DNA of 21,591 bases from Smittium mucronatum (Eukaryota; Kickxellomycota; Harpellomycetes; Harpellales; Legeriomycetaceae), in the NCBI GenBank assembly GCA_001953115.1, contig LSSL01003191.1:1-21591 (forward strand), given 5' to 3'. The position numbers and the translations under genes are program-made. This document shows positions 10,201 to 21,591 of the stretch, piece by piece. Positions within the stretch are counted from its first letter, which is position 1. Every line of letters starts with the position of its first letter. A model generated the notes under the pieces. The model did no database searches. It worked only from the letters and a program-made list of their open reading frames with translations, and was not told where the DNA came from.

Positions 10201-11755
10201 ACATTTTCTATTCGGCAGTGTAAAAATATGCCAAATTATACTTTTTTTATTAACGTAAAGTTCTTTAGTTGTTAGAGAGTTTTGTATAATTTTTGCACAT
10301 CTGGAACTGAAAGAATTTACACAACCTATTTTTTTTACGGGAAGACATAATCAATTATTACTAAATAATTTGGACATTAATTATTAATTAGTGATAAGAT
10401 TCATTGGATTTATTATCATGGCCAATAACTTTTCATTTACTCTTTCTCTATTACTTTTATATTCATAATTGGATAAATAAAACAAAACCCAAAATTGTAA
10501 TTTTCGAGAACAGATACCAATTATTACATCAATTGGTTTTCTTAATTAAGAAACAAATGCGTATCTTTTTATTGGCCTGAGTTAGTGAATAATTAAAAGA
10601 TGTTAAAGGCTTTTTAATTAGCGTCAAGAACTAATTTAACTGCATCTAGGTAATATTTGCCTTTTCTATGAGAATATTGAAAAAGCCATCAATTTGAACT
10701 AAAAGAATAATTAACAAGATATTTTTTTACTAAGATATAGTATCTTTAAGTTATAGAAAAATTTTATTGTTAGTAAATCAAATAAAGGAAATCTTCAAGC
10801 TTAAATTAAAAATCTGAATGTGAAATAATCTTGCGATATTTCTTTCGGAAAAGGATTGACTTTTTGGTAATATAAAAATTAATTTAAAGAGCTTCTGTCA
10901 TGTGGAGATTGATTTCGTTATACTCAAGACCTCTACCAGCTTTCACCTAGGGGCTTAAATAAAATTTCCTTATTTCTTTGAGGTTGACATCATTATTTTT
11001 TGGTAAATCCTAAATAATTTTTGAAAAAAAAACACCATCCCCATTTATTTTTTTACGTGAATATTAATCCATTCTTCCATATTCATAACTCTCATATATC
11101 TTCCCTCCTTAAAGCCAACCAAAATTGTATGATAAAATTTAAATCATTTATATCAATAAGCCCAATATTGATATCGATAAAAATCATTATGTTTATGTTT
11201 CGTAAATTCTTTATTTGTTTTTATCGTTGATTTGTGCTTACATGGGGCAGGTGATATTTTTTACACTAAAGATGTAAATTTAAAGAACAATGTATAATTA
11301 AAATTTTTAACAAAATTTCTCTTCCTGTACATTTGAAACAATTTATTGCTGATGCTTAACTTATTCCTATTTATATACTATGTTTATAGAGATATTGATA
11401 GGATACCTTTACGTTATAAAAATAGCAGGCACAAGTCCTAAATATGGTGTATTTTATTTCCACTTTGTGATTGTCGGATGAGGAGTGATTCATCTTCAAC
11501 TCTCTCTCTCTTAAAAAAACACTTAATCATTAACATCAAAATTTATGTTACAATTTACCCCTATCCTTTCATCTAATTAAACTTGGAGAATTGTGTCTGG
11601 TGTTTTGTAAATTTTATTTTTTTATAGAAACGCTGGATTTGGAAATTCAAAATGATATTTTTTCAATATTTAGATCTAATACCCAATAAAGCAATGTAAC
11701 CAATCCCTTATCTGGAAGCATTGGTTAATTATTTACTTTCTTTTGTGATGAAACG
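7261..11755. other. Long AT-rich stretch without a recognisable gene
   Basis: About 4.5 kb with no open frame I can tie to a family. Frames are short, and there is no run of exon-like pieces with matching splice phases. Small things noted: a 39-codon minus frame at 7548-7667 (starts MFADVSTQY), a 69-codon plus frame at 7765-7974, and two overlapping short plus frames near 8490-8635. A 13-nt direct repeat ATCATGTCTGATT lies at 8413-8425 and 8464-8476 around a poly-T tract (8422-8438). None is supported well enough to call a gene. Confidence 0.5.
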
Positions 11756-11962
11756 GTGTCAGAACTAAAGACCTACAGGGCATTTCGCCTAATTTTTAAA
11801 CCTATTTAACCTCTGAGTGAAAAAAATAACATCCTGAAAAACAAAGTATTTCTGCAAAAAATGCATATTTTTGTTGATTTTTAGATGTTAGCTTTTTATG
11901 GACAAAAGTTAGGTGAAATATCTTGTATGCGAAATCTCCTGTTGGTCTTCAGTCACATCACC
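11756..11962. mobile_element. Foldback / MITE-like inverted-repeat element
   Basis: The left arm at 11764-11797 (ACTAAAGACC...ACAGG...ATTTCGCCTAATTTTT) is complementary to the right arm at about 11904-11953. The outer 25 nt match at 21 of 25 positions, and the inner part (ATTTCGCCTAATTTTT against AAAAGTTAGGTGAAAT) at 14 of 16. An 11- to 16-nt insertion lies in the right arm. A second, looser complementarity joins 11821-11845 with 11868-11897, so nearly the whole 200 bp could fold into one hairpin. No ORF lies inside. This fits a non-autonomous foldback DNA element (MITE). No target-site duplication could be fixed, and the superfamily is unknown. Confidence 0.5.
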
Positions 11963-12343
11963 CTAATTACTGGCCATGAATTTTTGTAATTACAACTCTA
12001 ATGCAGGAAATGTCTTATAGAGTATATGATTATGTCTTTTGATTATTTAGCAAGATGATCTGAAGCCAATACATGCTCTTTTAATTGATAGTCTTGGTTA
12101 TATATCATAAGTTGATGTAATATATTTTTATATCTGATTAATTCCTTCCTTTTTATTATGAAATCTACTCAAACTGAATGAACTTACACGTAATTGACGA
12201 AATTTTCACAAAAAAATTGTTTATAATATCATATTTCGTTTAATTAATTCATTTTTTTGCATAAAAAAAAAAGAATAGAAAGGCTTACTTATTAGACATC
12301 ATATTTAAAAATAAATTCTCCGTAAAAAAAAAATTGTCTAATT

Positions 12344-12439
12344 TGGTCAAATTGTATCAACTGCGGTCAATTGGAATCGAAATCGATCATAGTGCATTTT
12401 TTGCAGCCAAAATGTTTCAAAATAGGTCGAATTGGATCA
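12344..12439. repeat. Degenerate GGTC(A)AATTGxATC motif cluster
   Basis: Three related motifs lie within 100 bp: TGGTCAAATTGTATC (12344-12358), CGGTCAATTGGAATCG (12364-12379) and AGGTCGAATTGGATCA (12424-12439). Looser relatives follow (AAATTGGCGAAA near 12490, CTAATTGGATAAA near 12616). They look like remnants of a decayed tandem repeat or of a repetitive element. No exact period can be set. Confidence 0.35.
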
Positions 12440-15400
12440 TTCATTAATGAAAATTTGCTTGAAATTATTCACCTTTGAAATTAAATATAAATTGGCGAAA
12501 TTAAAAAAATATCGCCAAAAAAAAAACAATGGCCTTCATTTTCAACGCCCTGCTAATAAATCTATTGCCCAAATTTAATATAATTGCGCTAAAAAAAATA
12601 TTCGTCATACCTGATCTAATTGGATAAAATTATCATAGATTATTTTTTAACAATTAGTATCAATTTCTATACAAAGCTTAGCTTATTAACAAATAACGAT
12701 TGTGATTTGTTTTTTCTTTTTGTAGAACTTTTGCCATATTTAACGCAATTACCAGTAAGTCCCAAAGTGCGCTTGAATTCTGTGCTCATTGCATCTATAA
12801 CACGACTCAATTTTTATCCGAACCTATCACACCGTTTTTGATTTAGTACCATAATAATATCAATATACTTTACATTCTTTCAAATATGCAGTATTCTCTT
12901 TGCTCCTTGCTTAAATTTGCCTATTTGGTGACCACAAAATCTTTCGATCACTTCTATTTGACACTTTCAAGTCTATTGTGTGTATATTTGAAAATTAGAA
13001 GGGCAATATCGATAAAAAATTTATAGCTATTTGTTTATATTTGGATTTTTCACTGATAATTTTTGAGATTTAAAACTTCATTAAAAACAATTTATAAACG
13101 TTCTTATTCAATATAATTATTTTTTTTCAGAAACTTGAACTTTTGGTCTTAAGTTTCTGATAAAATAATATTCAGAAGTATCTCGTGATCTTTAAAATCT
13201 TAAAAATAGATCCTTTATGTATATGTATCTTTTAACTCATTCATTGGACACATTTTTGTATAAATTTTTCTAATTGGATAAAAAAAGCAATTTTTTTCTA
13301 TTAAATATCATATCTCTATAAACCCTCGGTAATTTTTATTTTACTGGTATATTATCACTTTTAAAAGATGGAAATGCGTCATTTTATAAAAACTCAATAC
13401 CTTTAAAGCTTTTTTTATAACCCCAAATAGATACACACGTGTCAATTAAAATTTGCGATACCTTTTTTACCTATTTTTTTAAAATTTGATATTTATTTCA
13501 AGTTTAATGATTCAAAAATCATAGTTTAAAATAAAAAGTTGAAATATTTACATTTAAATATGCTTAGGTATTAATAAAAGATCAGAATTTATATGATTTA
13601 CATTTAAATACATCTAAATAGTCATTTATAGCAATAAATAGTTAATAACAATATCAGGATAAATATCTTAATACAAATTTAGTCATTTTTATGAGACTGT
13701 TTACAAAAAAGATATATATTTGTATAATACTTTACACTGGTCTGGTTAAGAATAATAATCGTGTTAAACATATATATATAATAGAAACACTTCAGCATAT
13801 TTTTAATTCTTGAGACTTTAATAAAATTCATCGACTAGAATATAAATTGATGTGCAAATAATTAAAATTATTTTCTGTTGCTTATAACTTTAGAGAAAAT
13901 AATTAAATTTAATAGATCATCAGAATGTTAAAGCTAGTCAGAAATAATAGGAGCAATCTGATTATAGTTAAAAATAAAAATAATAGCCAGTTGTAGATCT
14001 TATTGTTGTTTTAATTCATAAAATATTTTTTATTCGACTCAGTAGTATCTTGCTTCAGTTCGATAGAGCTTTTAAAACCTCGGTGACTAACTATATATTT
14101 TATGTTTTTTTGATATCAATAGAATCTTAAGAAAATCCACATTTATTTCATTAGAAAAAAACGATTTAAATATGTTTATTTTTCTTATAGATAACATCCT
14201 TCATTTTTTTTTGAGCAAAAATATATTTTACTTATTAAATAGACCGTTTTATTTCATCCATTAAAAACAAATTTTCTTTTTTATTTCAAAATTTTGGCGA
14301 TTTGACGGGACTTATTTATTTAAATTTTTCTATAAATCAAGTTTATTAATTAAATTTAATAATATGGAAGATCCTTGCCAAGACCTGAATTTTTTTTATG
14401 CAATCCATTGGTTATAATATAATTTAACATAATATAATTTTTAAAAATCCAATAAAAATTGTAATACAAACTTTTTTACAATAAACTTTAAATTTATTTT
14501 TAATCAGATTAAATATTTTATCAGATAAAAATTTGAATTTTTTTTTATTTAAAAAATGAAAACTGATGTAAATTATTATTTAATGATACAATTTGGCTGA
14601 TTTTGATTCAAATTAACCGCAATCGATAAATATGATGGTCTTTAGATAAAAATGGCTGTTATATATATATATATATATATTGGCTGATTTTGATAAATTT
14701 GCATAGAAAACACATTTTAGCCGAAAATAAATCAATAAAAAATTACCATTTAATACCATCTTTAAAACCCCGTTTCTTCATTTCATTTTTTTTTTTTTTG
14801 TGGGATTTTACCGTATACTATATTATTCGATAATAAAGCAAATTTTTTCATTCTATTAACAAAAATCTAATTTAATTTAATTTATTGTTTCAAAATATCA
14901 AAAAAATTCTCAAAATTAGAACCTAAAGTCGTTTTTATCTTTCTGTCAACAATATCAGAAAGTTTTTATTTTTGATTCAATAAATATGTAAAATAAAATA
15001 AAAACCAGAAATAATTTAATTTTCTGATTCACAAAATAGTTTTCCATAATTATAAAATATTGAATTAATTATGAAAGTGAGACAGCATGAGCATCTATGA
15101 TCCTAAAAAATTTAAAATTTAAAACTAAAAAAAAAGATTGTATCAAAAAAAACAGATCTGCTTAGATATTGTAGTTAAAATATCACTAAATTTCAAAACA
15201 CTAATATAAGAGGTATATTTATCTGCTAACTTCAAAAAAAACTTATCATTTTAAAAAATATATATGCATAAAATTATTAAAATAAAACTAAAATAAGATT
15301 AATTTATTTTGAAAAATAATTATTGAGGTATAAAATACATTATTCGATTTTATGGAAGAAAAAATCAATTTAAAAAAAAACAATTTTTTTTTATGAAGAT

Positions 15401-15569
15401 AGTTAGTATATTTCGATAAAAAATGATTATTTTATAAAAAAATTTCATTATTTTTGTAAAAGTCACTAAATTTAAATTTTAGCATGATAGCTTAATATCA
15501 TAAGGTTGTTTTATAACTAGCTATTTAATTGTGGTTAATAATCTTACATAAAACTTTTTATTTCTCTCT
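12440..15569. other. AT-rich desert, left part
   Basis: Very low GC, dense A and T homopolymers, and stops in all frames. A short region of higher GC at about 12750-12830 carries a plus frame (12620-12841) and an overlapping minus frame (12667-12813). Neither is recognised. A TA dinucleotide microsatellite at 14660-14680 sits just before one copy of a 15-nt direct repeat, TTGGCTGATTTTGAT, at 14593-14607 and 14680-14694. No gene is supported. Confidence 0.5.
14660..14680. repeat. TA dinucleotide microsatellite
   Basis: About ten tandem TA units without interruption. A similar tract occurs at about 17177-17195. These are common in DNA of this composition and probably have no function. Confidence 0.85.
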
Positions 15570-16075
15570 AAGAGTGAAATACCTTGCCGTGGTTTAGGGT
15601 ATTATAGTATACTTTTCGAATTAAACTAAACTAAAATTTCACACAGTGTTGTACTATTCTTGGTTGGGAGTAATGGAGACAGCGCACAGCGATTCGGAGT
15701 ACAGCGATTCGAGAGGAGGAACATCTCGAAACATGAGGAACCGATCTTTTAGCACAGCTGAGACATATTCGAATGCAATATTCATGCTTTTGACAGTCAG
15801 ACGGATCTCAACGTCTAACAGATATATTTAGGAAAGCCATGTCTATCAATCCCACGTTCGATTAGGAGCCTAATCTTGTTAGAATTAGGCTCTGACTAGG
15901 AGCTCAGTAGATTCAATGAACTATTTTTCATTGACAAAGAGCTTAATTCTTGATTGCACTTAACCTCAGTCACCCAGCCTACTTGAAGAAATTCTATGGG
16001 TTGGGGGTCTTTCGGTTGGTAGATTGCACCCTTTTACCGTAGGTAAACTACCGGTAGTCCGGCAGAGGGGCTTAT
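15570..16075. ncRNA. Candidate structured non-coding RNA in an isolated GC island
   Basis: About 500 bp of roughly 40-55% GC stands alone in kilobases of extremely AT-rich DNA. It contains many short-range helices on paper: 15578-15583 with 15598-15603 (AATACC/GGTATT); 15708-15714 with 15724-15730 (TTCGAGA/TCTCGAA, perfect 7 bp); 15866-15874 with 15884-15892 (GAGCCTAAT/ATTAGGCTC, perfect 9 bp); 15913-15919 with 15928-15934 (TCAATGA/TCATTGA), closed from outside by 15901-15905 with 15939-15943 (AGCTC/GAGCT); 15973-15979 with 15999-16005 (CCCAGCC/GGTTGGG, one G-U); and 16035-16042 with 16048-16056 (TACCGTAG/CTAcCGGTA, one bulge). In AT-rich genomes such islands usually mark structured RNAs. I could not match it to RNase P, RNase MRP, SRP, U3, spliceosomal or telomerase RNA. 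The transcribed strand is undecided. Alternatives are a coding remnant or an inserted element. Confidence 0.45.
15691..15716 (+). repeat. Short tandem duplication inside the GC island
   Basis: The 11-mer ACAGCGATTCG occurs twice with a 15-nt period. The second copy runs into the 5' strand of the TTCGAGA hairpin. Read as protein (+) it would give a HSDSE/YSDSR five-residue repeat in the 61-codon frame 15646-15831, so the period of 15 is compatible with either a coding or an RNA reading. Confidence 0.6.
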
Positions 16076-19000
16076 TTTAGTTAGGAAAATAATATTTTAT
16101 ATAAACATTTTTCTTTTTTTTCATATTTCTTTATTATATTTTTTAATGACGTTATATTACAATAAAATTACGTGATACAAAAAAAACACTTTTTATTTCT
16201 TCAAACGTGCTTTCCAAAAAAAAAAGTTTGAAAGTATTTTTTTTGGAAGCTTTGATAAACTATAGGTCTAAAAATCTAGATAAGAATTTTTTTTTGAATG
16301 ACTATGAAATGTTAAGATATTGTAAATTTTTCTTAAAATCCAAGATAATTTGATTTATTTTTTATTATTTTTGCGTTTTTATTAGTTTATCACATTAATA
16401 AAATCCTATTTATTTCAATTATGAATTTTTTTTGTACAAGAAAATTAAATATAAAATATTTGTGAAATATTAAGTATAATTATTTTTTCCTATAATACCT
16501 AAAACTAAAAATGAAAAATTACCTATCTATTTTTAAATCTACATTTATAAAAAAATAAAAAATAAAATTAAATGAAATTAATGGATATTAAAATTTAGAA
16601 TATCTTTTTATTCTTAAATAAAATAAATTAAATATTTTACATGTAAAAATATACAGAAATTGAAAAAACATCATTTATACTTGAGCCTTGACTTTTCAAA
16701 AATAAAAAGAGATTCACATAAGACTATTTTTATAAAAAATAGTTTTACAAGAAAAAAATTATGGGTATAAACTTGGAAAGAGGAAAAACTTTCGGGGCTT
16801 ATTTTTAGATATTTCAAATATTTCAAATATATTTGGGGATTTTAACAGTTATTTTAGATGTATCTTAAAATAAAAAATTTTAAAAAAATTTAATTTGTAA
16901 CTATAAAACTTTAAAATGGGAATTTTTTTGATTTTATTAAATTTTCCGAATAACTGATCCAAAATTCAACACAAAAAATAAAAATATGACATACTGGAAT
17001 TGGGGTTTTTTTTGCTTTTTTTTAATTTTTCGATAATAAAATATTTCAAAAAGTTTTTATTAGAAAAAAAAGTCAATTGTGTATCTTTTTTAATAGAAAA
17101 TAATTTTTATAGAAAATAAAAACCTTAATTTTATTAAAATTCTTTTGAAATGAACTAAAAATTATTATTTAACTCGATATATATATATATATATTCTTAA
17201 GATACGTTTATTTATTTCATTTTAGTAATTATTATCAGTGGTTTGATTCTTTACGATATCTAAATATATTTAAAATCAATAAAATATACCTTTATAAAAA
17301 AACATAAAAATATATATTTACATATTTTAAATAAAACAGTGAGCCTATATATTGAAAAAAAATTGTCCAAAATTAGCACCAGAAATTTCTTTCTTTGACA
17401 TATTCTATTTTAATTAAGAATATTTACATATTATTAAAAATATATATATATATACATATAAAATAAATTTACTGAGAAAAAATCATGATTTGGAATAAAT
17501 TAGAGTATTTATACACTTTTTTCAAAAAGACCCTCTAAAATCGCCATATGAGTCATCATATTTGGCGAATAATAAATCAAAAATTTTATCAGGAAAAAAA
17601 TATCTAAATTTTAAATATGCATAACAATAAATATTAGTTTATTAGCAGCATATTATCCAACTAATATAAAAAAAACTCGATAAAGAACAGAGTTATATTT
17701 TATACTTTTAAATTTACAATTTATTATCATTATTTTTTTTGATTATGTGTATTTAGTTGGATCCTTTATGTATTTTTAAAAGAAATATTTATGAATATTA
17801 AGTAAATATCTAGAAATTTGAACACAATTGAATTTTGATACGAATATATATATATATAACTATTAACTAACCTTGGATATTTTCAATTCGAACCAAATCT
17901 CCCAAAAAAAATTATGGATTATGTTACTAATTTTAATTCAGAAACATAGTGTTCTTGGATTTTTTTAAAAAATCATATTTTATTTATTTTACATGGAAAA
18001 GAATAAAATTTCTAATAAGCATTTTTTTCGATAAATTTTCCAAAAACGAGAATATTAACGGTGAATCTATATTTATTTTTCTTAATATTATTTACAACAA
18101 TTCAATTTATAGTGGATTTTTTATTATTTTTGAGATTTTTTCATAAAAAAAAATTTACACATTCATTTTAATATTACAAAAAATCAATAATATTAAGCAC
18201 AAAATTATATCATATAAGAAATTTTTAATTCTATTTTTAGGTTTTTTTTTTTTTTAATTTTGAATTTTTTAAATAAATTTATCGACTATTTTTGTGTTTT
18301 TCCAGGAATTATTTCAAGAAAAAAATTATGTCTAGAAATATATCAAGTATATTATTACAAAATAAAACTGTTTATTTTAAATAAAAAATTATTATTTTGA
18401 TTTTTGTGATGATATGTGCGATAAATTTATCCTATAAGTCAAGAAATTAGTTTTCTTTTATAAATAATATTGATAGATATTCAATAATTATATGATTTTT
18501 TTTTCTATATTTCAAAAAAATAATTAAAGTATTTTTATTTAATATAAAATCATAAAAAAAAATTTCATTGACAAAATTATTTAGCTTTTTGTAAATATAT
18601 TGAAATTTTTTTTTTTTTAATCATCAAATTGTATAATATAATAATTAAAGCTTTGAAAAAGTTTTTAAACCCCAAACTTCTATTAAAAATAAATAAGTGT
18701 ATTTTATGTATATGGAAGATTTTTTAACAGATCAGACGTTTTACTATTAAAATTTTTTTATTTCCTTTTTAATAAAAATAGCCATTAGCAATAAAATGTT
18801 TATTATTATTCACTTTAAACACTAATAGTGGCAAATAAAACTGCTTGAAATCTAATATTGGGAAAATTGCCACAAATTTTAAGCTAATAGCGCGCTTAAA
18901 TGAAATAAACCCATATTAGTTATTGGAAAAAATCGTCTTTCAACCTAATAATCCCCCATATATTAAAAGAAATTTGTTTTTTCTAATTTAGATTTTTAAA

Positions 19001-21591
19001 TAAATTTAATCATTTAAATTGTTTTTTATGCTTTAAAAACGTAAAAAAAGGCTTGTGCACTCAAAATACGAATAAAATTTACAAAAATTATTTCAGAAAT
19101 ATTAATCTAAAATTATACCATTAATAAAATTTCACGCTTTTTATAAAGGTAAAATCATATATATATAAAAAATATCATTAGTAGTCCGATCTATGCATTG
19201 ATTTTTCAGTTTTTTTTAAAAAAGAAAAAAAAAAAATCGCTTATTTTTATCGTCTAAATTAATAGAAAAAACATAAAAATACCCATAAAAAAGTGTATTT
19301 AATATTAAAATCTAATGCACAGTAAAAAGCACCTATTTTGTTTAATAAAATAACAAAAAATGTTTATTTTTGTAATTATTTTTTGTTGAAAAAAAGCTCT
19401 ATCATTTTATGGAATTTTAAATAAATACACATGTAAACTGTAAAATTTTACCAATAAATAAATTCGGGAATTTTTTTTAAAGGATTTAATTTTTTTCTTG
19501 AGATTATATACATACATAAATATATATCAATTAATTAATATTAGTTATTTATTTTTGGACATTCTGAGTTTTGAAAATAAATTTTACCACGGAAAAAAAA
19601 TATTTATAAAGATTCTATAACAAATCCATATAATTATCGTTTAAAAGATTGAGTGATTATTGATAGTTTATAATATTAAAATTAAAAGGAATAAAATAAA
19701 AAATTATTTTTTTCAAAAAATTATTTTTGCCGAATTAATTCTTTAATTTTTATAATTTCCATTTTTAAGATTTAAGAGCCAATATTTTTATCTTAATAAC
19801 TATAAAAATAATTTATAAAGTTTTTTTATCCCTTATAAATTATCTAGATATTCTCAAATTTCAAAATTAATCTATTATCGAATGTATTAATATTTTTAAA
19901 CAATTTTCCGAAAAAAATATTAGCATTTAATTTAAAAAAATCATTTTTATTCAAATCTATGACAATTCTCTGATAGGAAAACAAAATAAAAATTTCAATG
20001 GGTGTACGAAAATAAATATTTGAAACTTTAATCTCAAACATTTATCTAAATATTCTTAAGACAGAAGGGTTACATGTGTGATAAGTTTCGAAAAAATAGA
20101 TACGTTATTATAGTATTAGCCATTCTGATTTATCAAAAATAAGAACGAAGATTTTCAAAATTATTATTACTGTAAATTTAGCATATAAAATCAATGGGCT
20201 TTTATCAAGATAAATTGATAAAAATCCAAATCACGCGAATTTTAATATAAAATTAAATAAAATTCTATTTTTATTATTTAATACGGCTGGAGTTTTACTT
20301 TGGAGTTTTTAATAATGAAAATTATAGAACATAATAAAACATATAATTTTTTAGACTAAATAGAACAGTTTTTTATATTTCTTCATAAAACATCTTTTTT
20401 TAAAAAAAAATTTCTTATAAGTTGAAATATTTTAATAAAAAACCCCCAATTTTTTTAAAAAGTAAAACATTTATTCTCTAAATCGTTTTTTTTTAGGTTC
20501 TCAAGTATAAAATTAGAAAAGAAAGTGATTTGAGGACTATAAAAATTTAATTAATTTTATTAGAATATATATATTTAAACCATAAATATTATTTTTTTAA
20601 ATTTAATTTCTTTAAATTAAAATGCATTTTTTTGGCGGATTTAAATCAAAGAAGCTAGAAATAATCCTTTTATTAAATCAATGTATTAAAACTAAATTAA
20701 AAATTACTTGGTCTGTATAAATGGCTCATATATTTTGGCTGAACGTTTTTTTGAAATTAAAACTCTATATTTTTATATATTTTTTAAAAAGCTAAATTGT
20801 TTTATCCTTATAACTTTTATAATTTTTTTAAATATAAAAACTTTTATATAAACTTTTTGGCGTTTTTATATCTTAATGAAAATATTCTGATAATTTTTTT
20901 TAAGGCTTTTTATTTTTAATAGAATTGAGAGTATTTGGGGTTTTTTTTAATAAAATACTTTTAGAATATTCATTAATAAAGAGAAAATATTTTTTATCTA
21001 ATATTTTTAATATTTTAGGTTTTATAATAATTATAATAAATCGTTACATTTTGGTGAAATTATTTTAAATATTATTAGAGCTGGTATAAAATAATATATT
21101 GAAAAAGAAAACCGATCTTTTTTAAAAAAAATTGTAATAAAAAAAATCTATTACGAACATGATAATTCGAAAAAAATAATAATTTTTTTATGTTGTGACA
21201 AAAGCTTATTCGAAATATAATTATTTTCCATTCAGATTATCATTTTATTAATCATTTATTATAAAGTTTGAAAGTTTTCATTTTATAATACATCTCTAGA
21301 TGATTGGCTTTACATAATTATATATATTTTGTATGTGGATTTATGAAACATTTGAATTTGAGCATTTTGATGTGATTTTGAGATCTATGTGATATTGAGC
21401 ACAACTATTTTTATTAACTATTTTTTCAATTTTGATTCCAAATTTTTTTAATAACCAGAAAATAAATTTTCAAAATTTTTATTGCTAATACAATTGAGTG
21501 TAAATTTTTTATTTTGGTGCATTTCTCTATATTTGCACTGAGTGGGGGTTATTTTCTCATAAAGCTATTTCCCAGATCTAAAGTCAATATA
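16076..21591. other. AT-rich desert, right part
   Basis: About 5.5 kb of extremely AT-rich sequence made of A and T runs, TA-rich tracts and weakly similar phrases. The few frames above 60 codons (17949-18146 plus, 19844-20041 minus) are rich in Phe, Ile, Asn and Lys, as random AT-rich DNA would be. A minor inverted repeat GTGGCAA/TTGCCAC lies around 18832-18875. I see no gene, RNA or defined repeat array. Such sequence could be pericentromeric or mutationally decayed heterochromatin. Confidence 0.55.
17177..17195. repeat. TA dinucleotide microsatellite
   Basis: About nine tandem AT units within the desert, with no associated structure. Confidence 0.8.

Noticed and set aside
15588..15600. 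GGTTTAGGGT, resembling a telomere repeat or, on the minus strand, a telomerase RNA template
   Set aside because: Only ten bases match TTTAGGG repeats, it is a single copy, and it would lie at the 3' end of a minus transcript. Too short to support telomerase RNA.
15646..15831. 61-codon plus frame in the GC island as a protein gene
   Set aside because: It is short, has no family resemblance, does not cover most of the island, and overlaps a perfect 7-bp hairpin. Kept only as an alternative to the RNA reading.
17885..17905. TTCGAACC on the plus strand as a minus-strand tRNA T-arm
   Set aside because: The T stem does not pair and no cloverleaf can be built.

Overview
The window is nuclear eukaryotic DNA from a very AT-rich genome. 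Both recognisable genes are split by many short spliceosomal introns (about 59-128 nt), with GT donors and mostly TAG or CAG acceptors. The protein sequences and compact introns suggest a unicellular eukaryote such as an early-diverging fungus or fungal relative. This assignment is a guess from style, not a phylogenetic result.

Layout. Positions 1-882 hold no confident gene, but an open frame at 285-449 looks like the decayed N-terminus of a Rab-type small GTPase. Positions 883-4528 (+) carry a complete replicative DNA ligase I (LIG1/Cdc9 family). I reconstruct it as about 18 exons and roughly 722 residues: an N-terminal PCNA-binding box, a DNA-binding domain, an adenylation domain with the active lysine, and an OB-fold. 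Positions 4689-7098 (-) carry a complete sphingoid long-chain-base kinase (sphingosine kinase, Lcb4/SphK family). It has six exons, 629 residues and a Ser-rich insertion inside the last exon. The two genes converge tail to tail with only 160 bp between their stop codons. They serve unrelated processes (lagging-strand DNA joining and sphingolipid signalling), so the arrangement looks like ordinary gene neighbourhood.

From 7099 to the end (about 14.5 kb) I find no protein-coding gene I can defend. Four things stand out. One is a roughly 200-bp foldback (MITE-like) element near 11756-11962. Another is a small array of degenerate GGTCAAATTG-type motifs at 12344-12439. A third is an extremely AT-rich, ORF-poor desert from about 13 kb to the end. 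The fourth is an isolated island of normal GC content at about 15570-16075. That island folds on paper into at least six strong hairpins, including perfect 7-bp and 9-bp stems, and is my best candidate for an undescribed structured non-coding RNA. It is the most interesting object in the window.

I saw no tRNA, rRNA, CRISPR array or prokaryotic feature. All exon boundaries were placed by hand from reading-frame continuity, splice-site motifs and family conservation.
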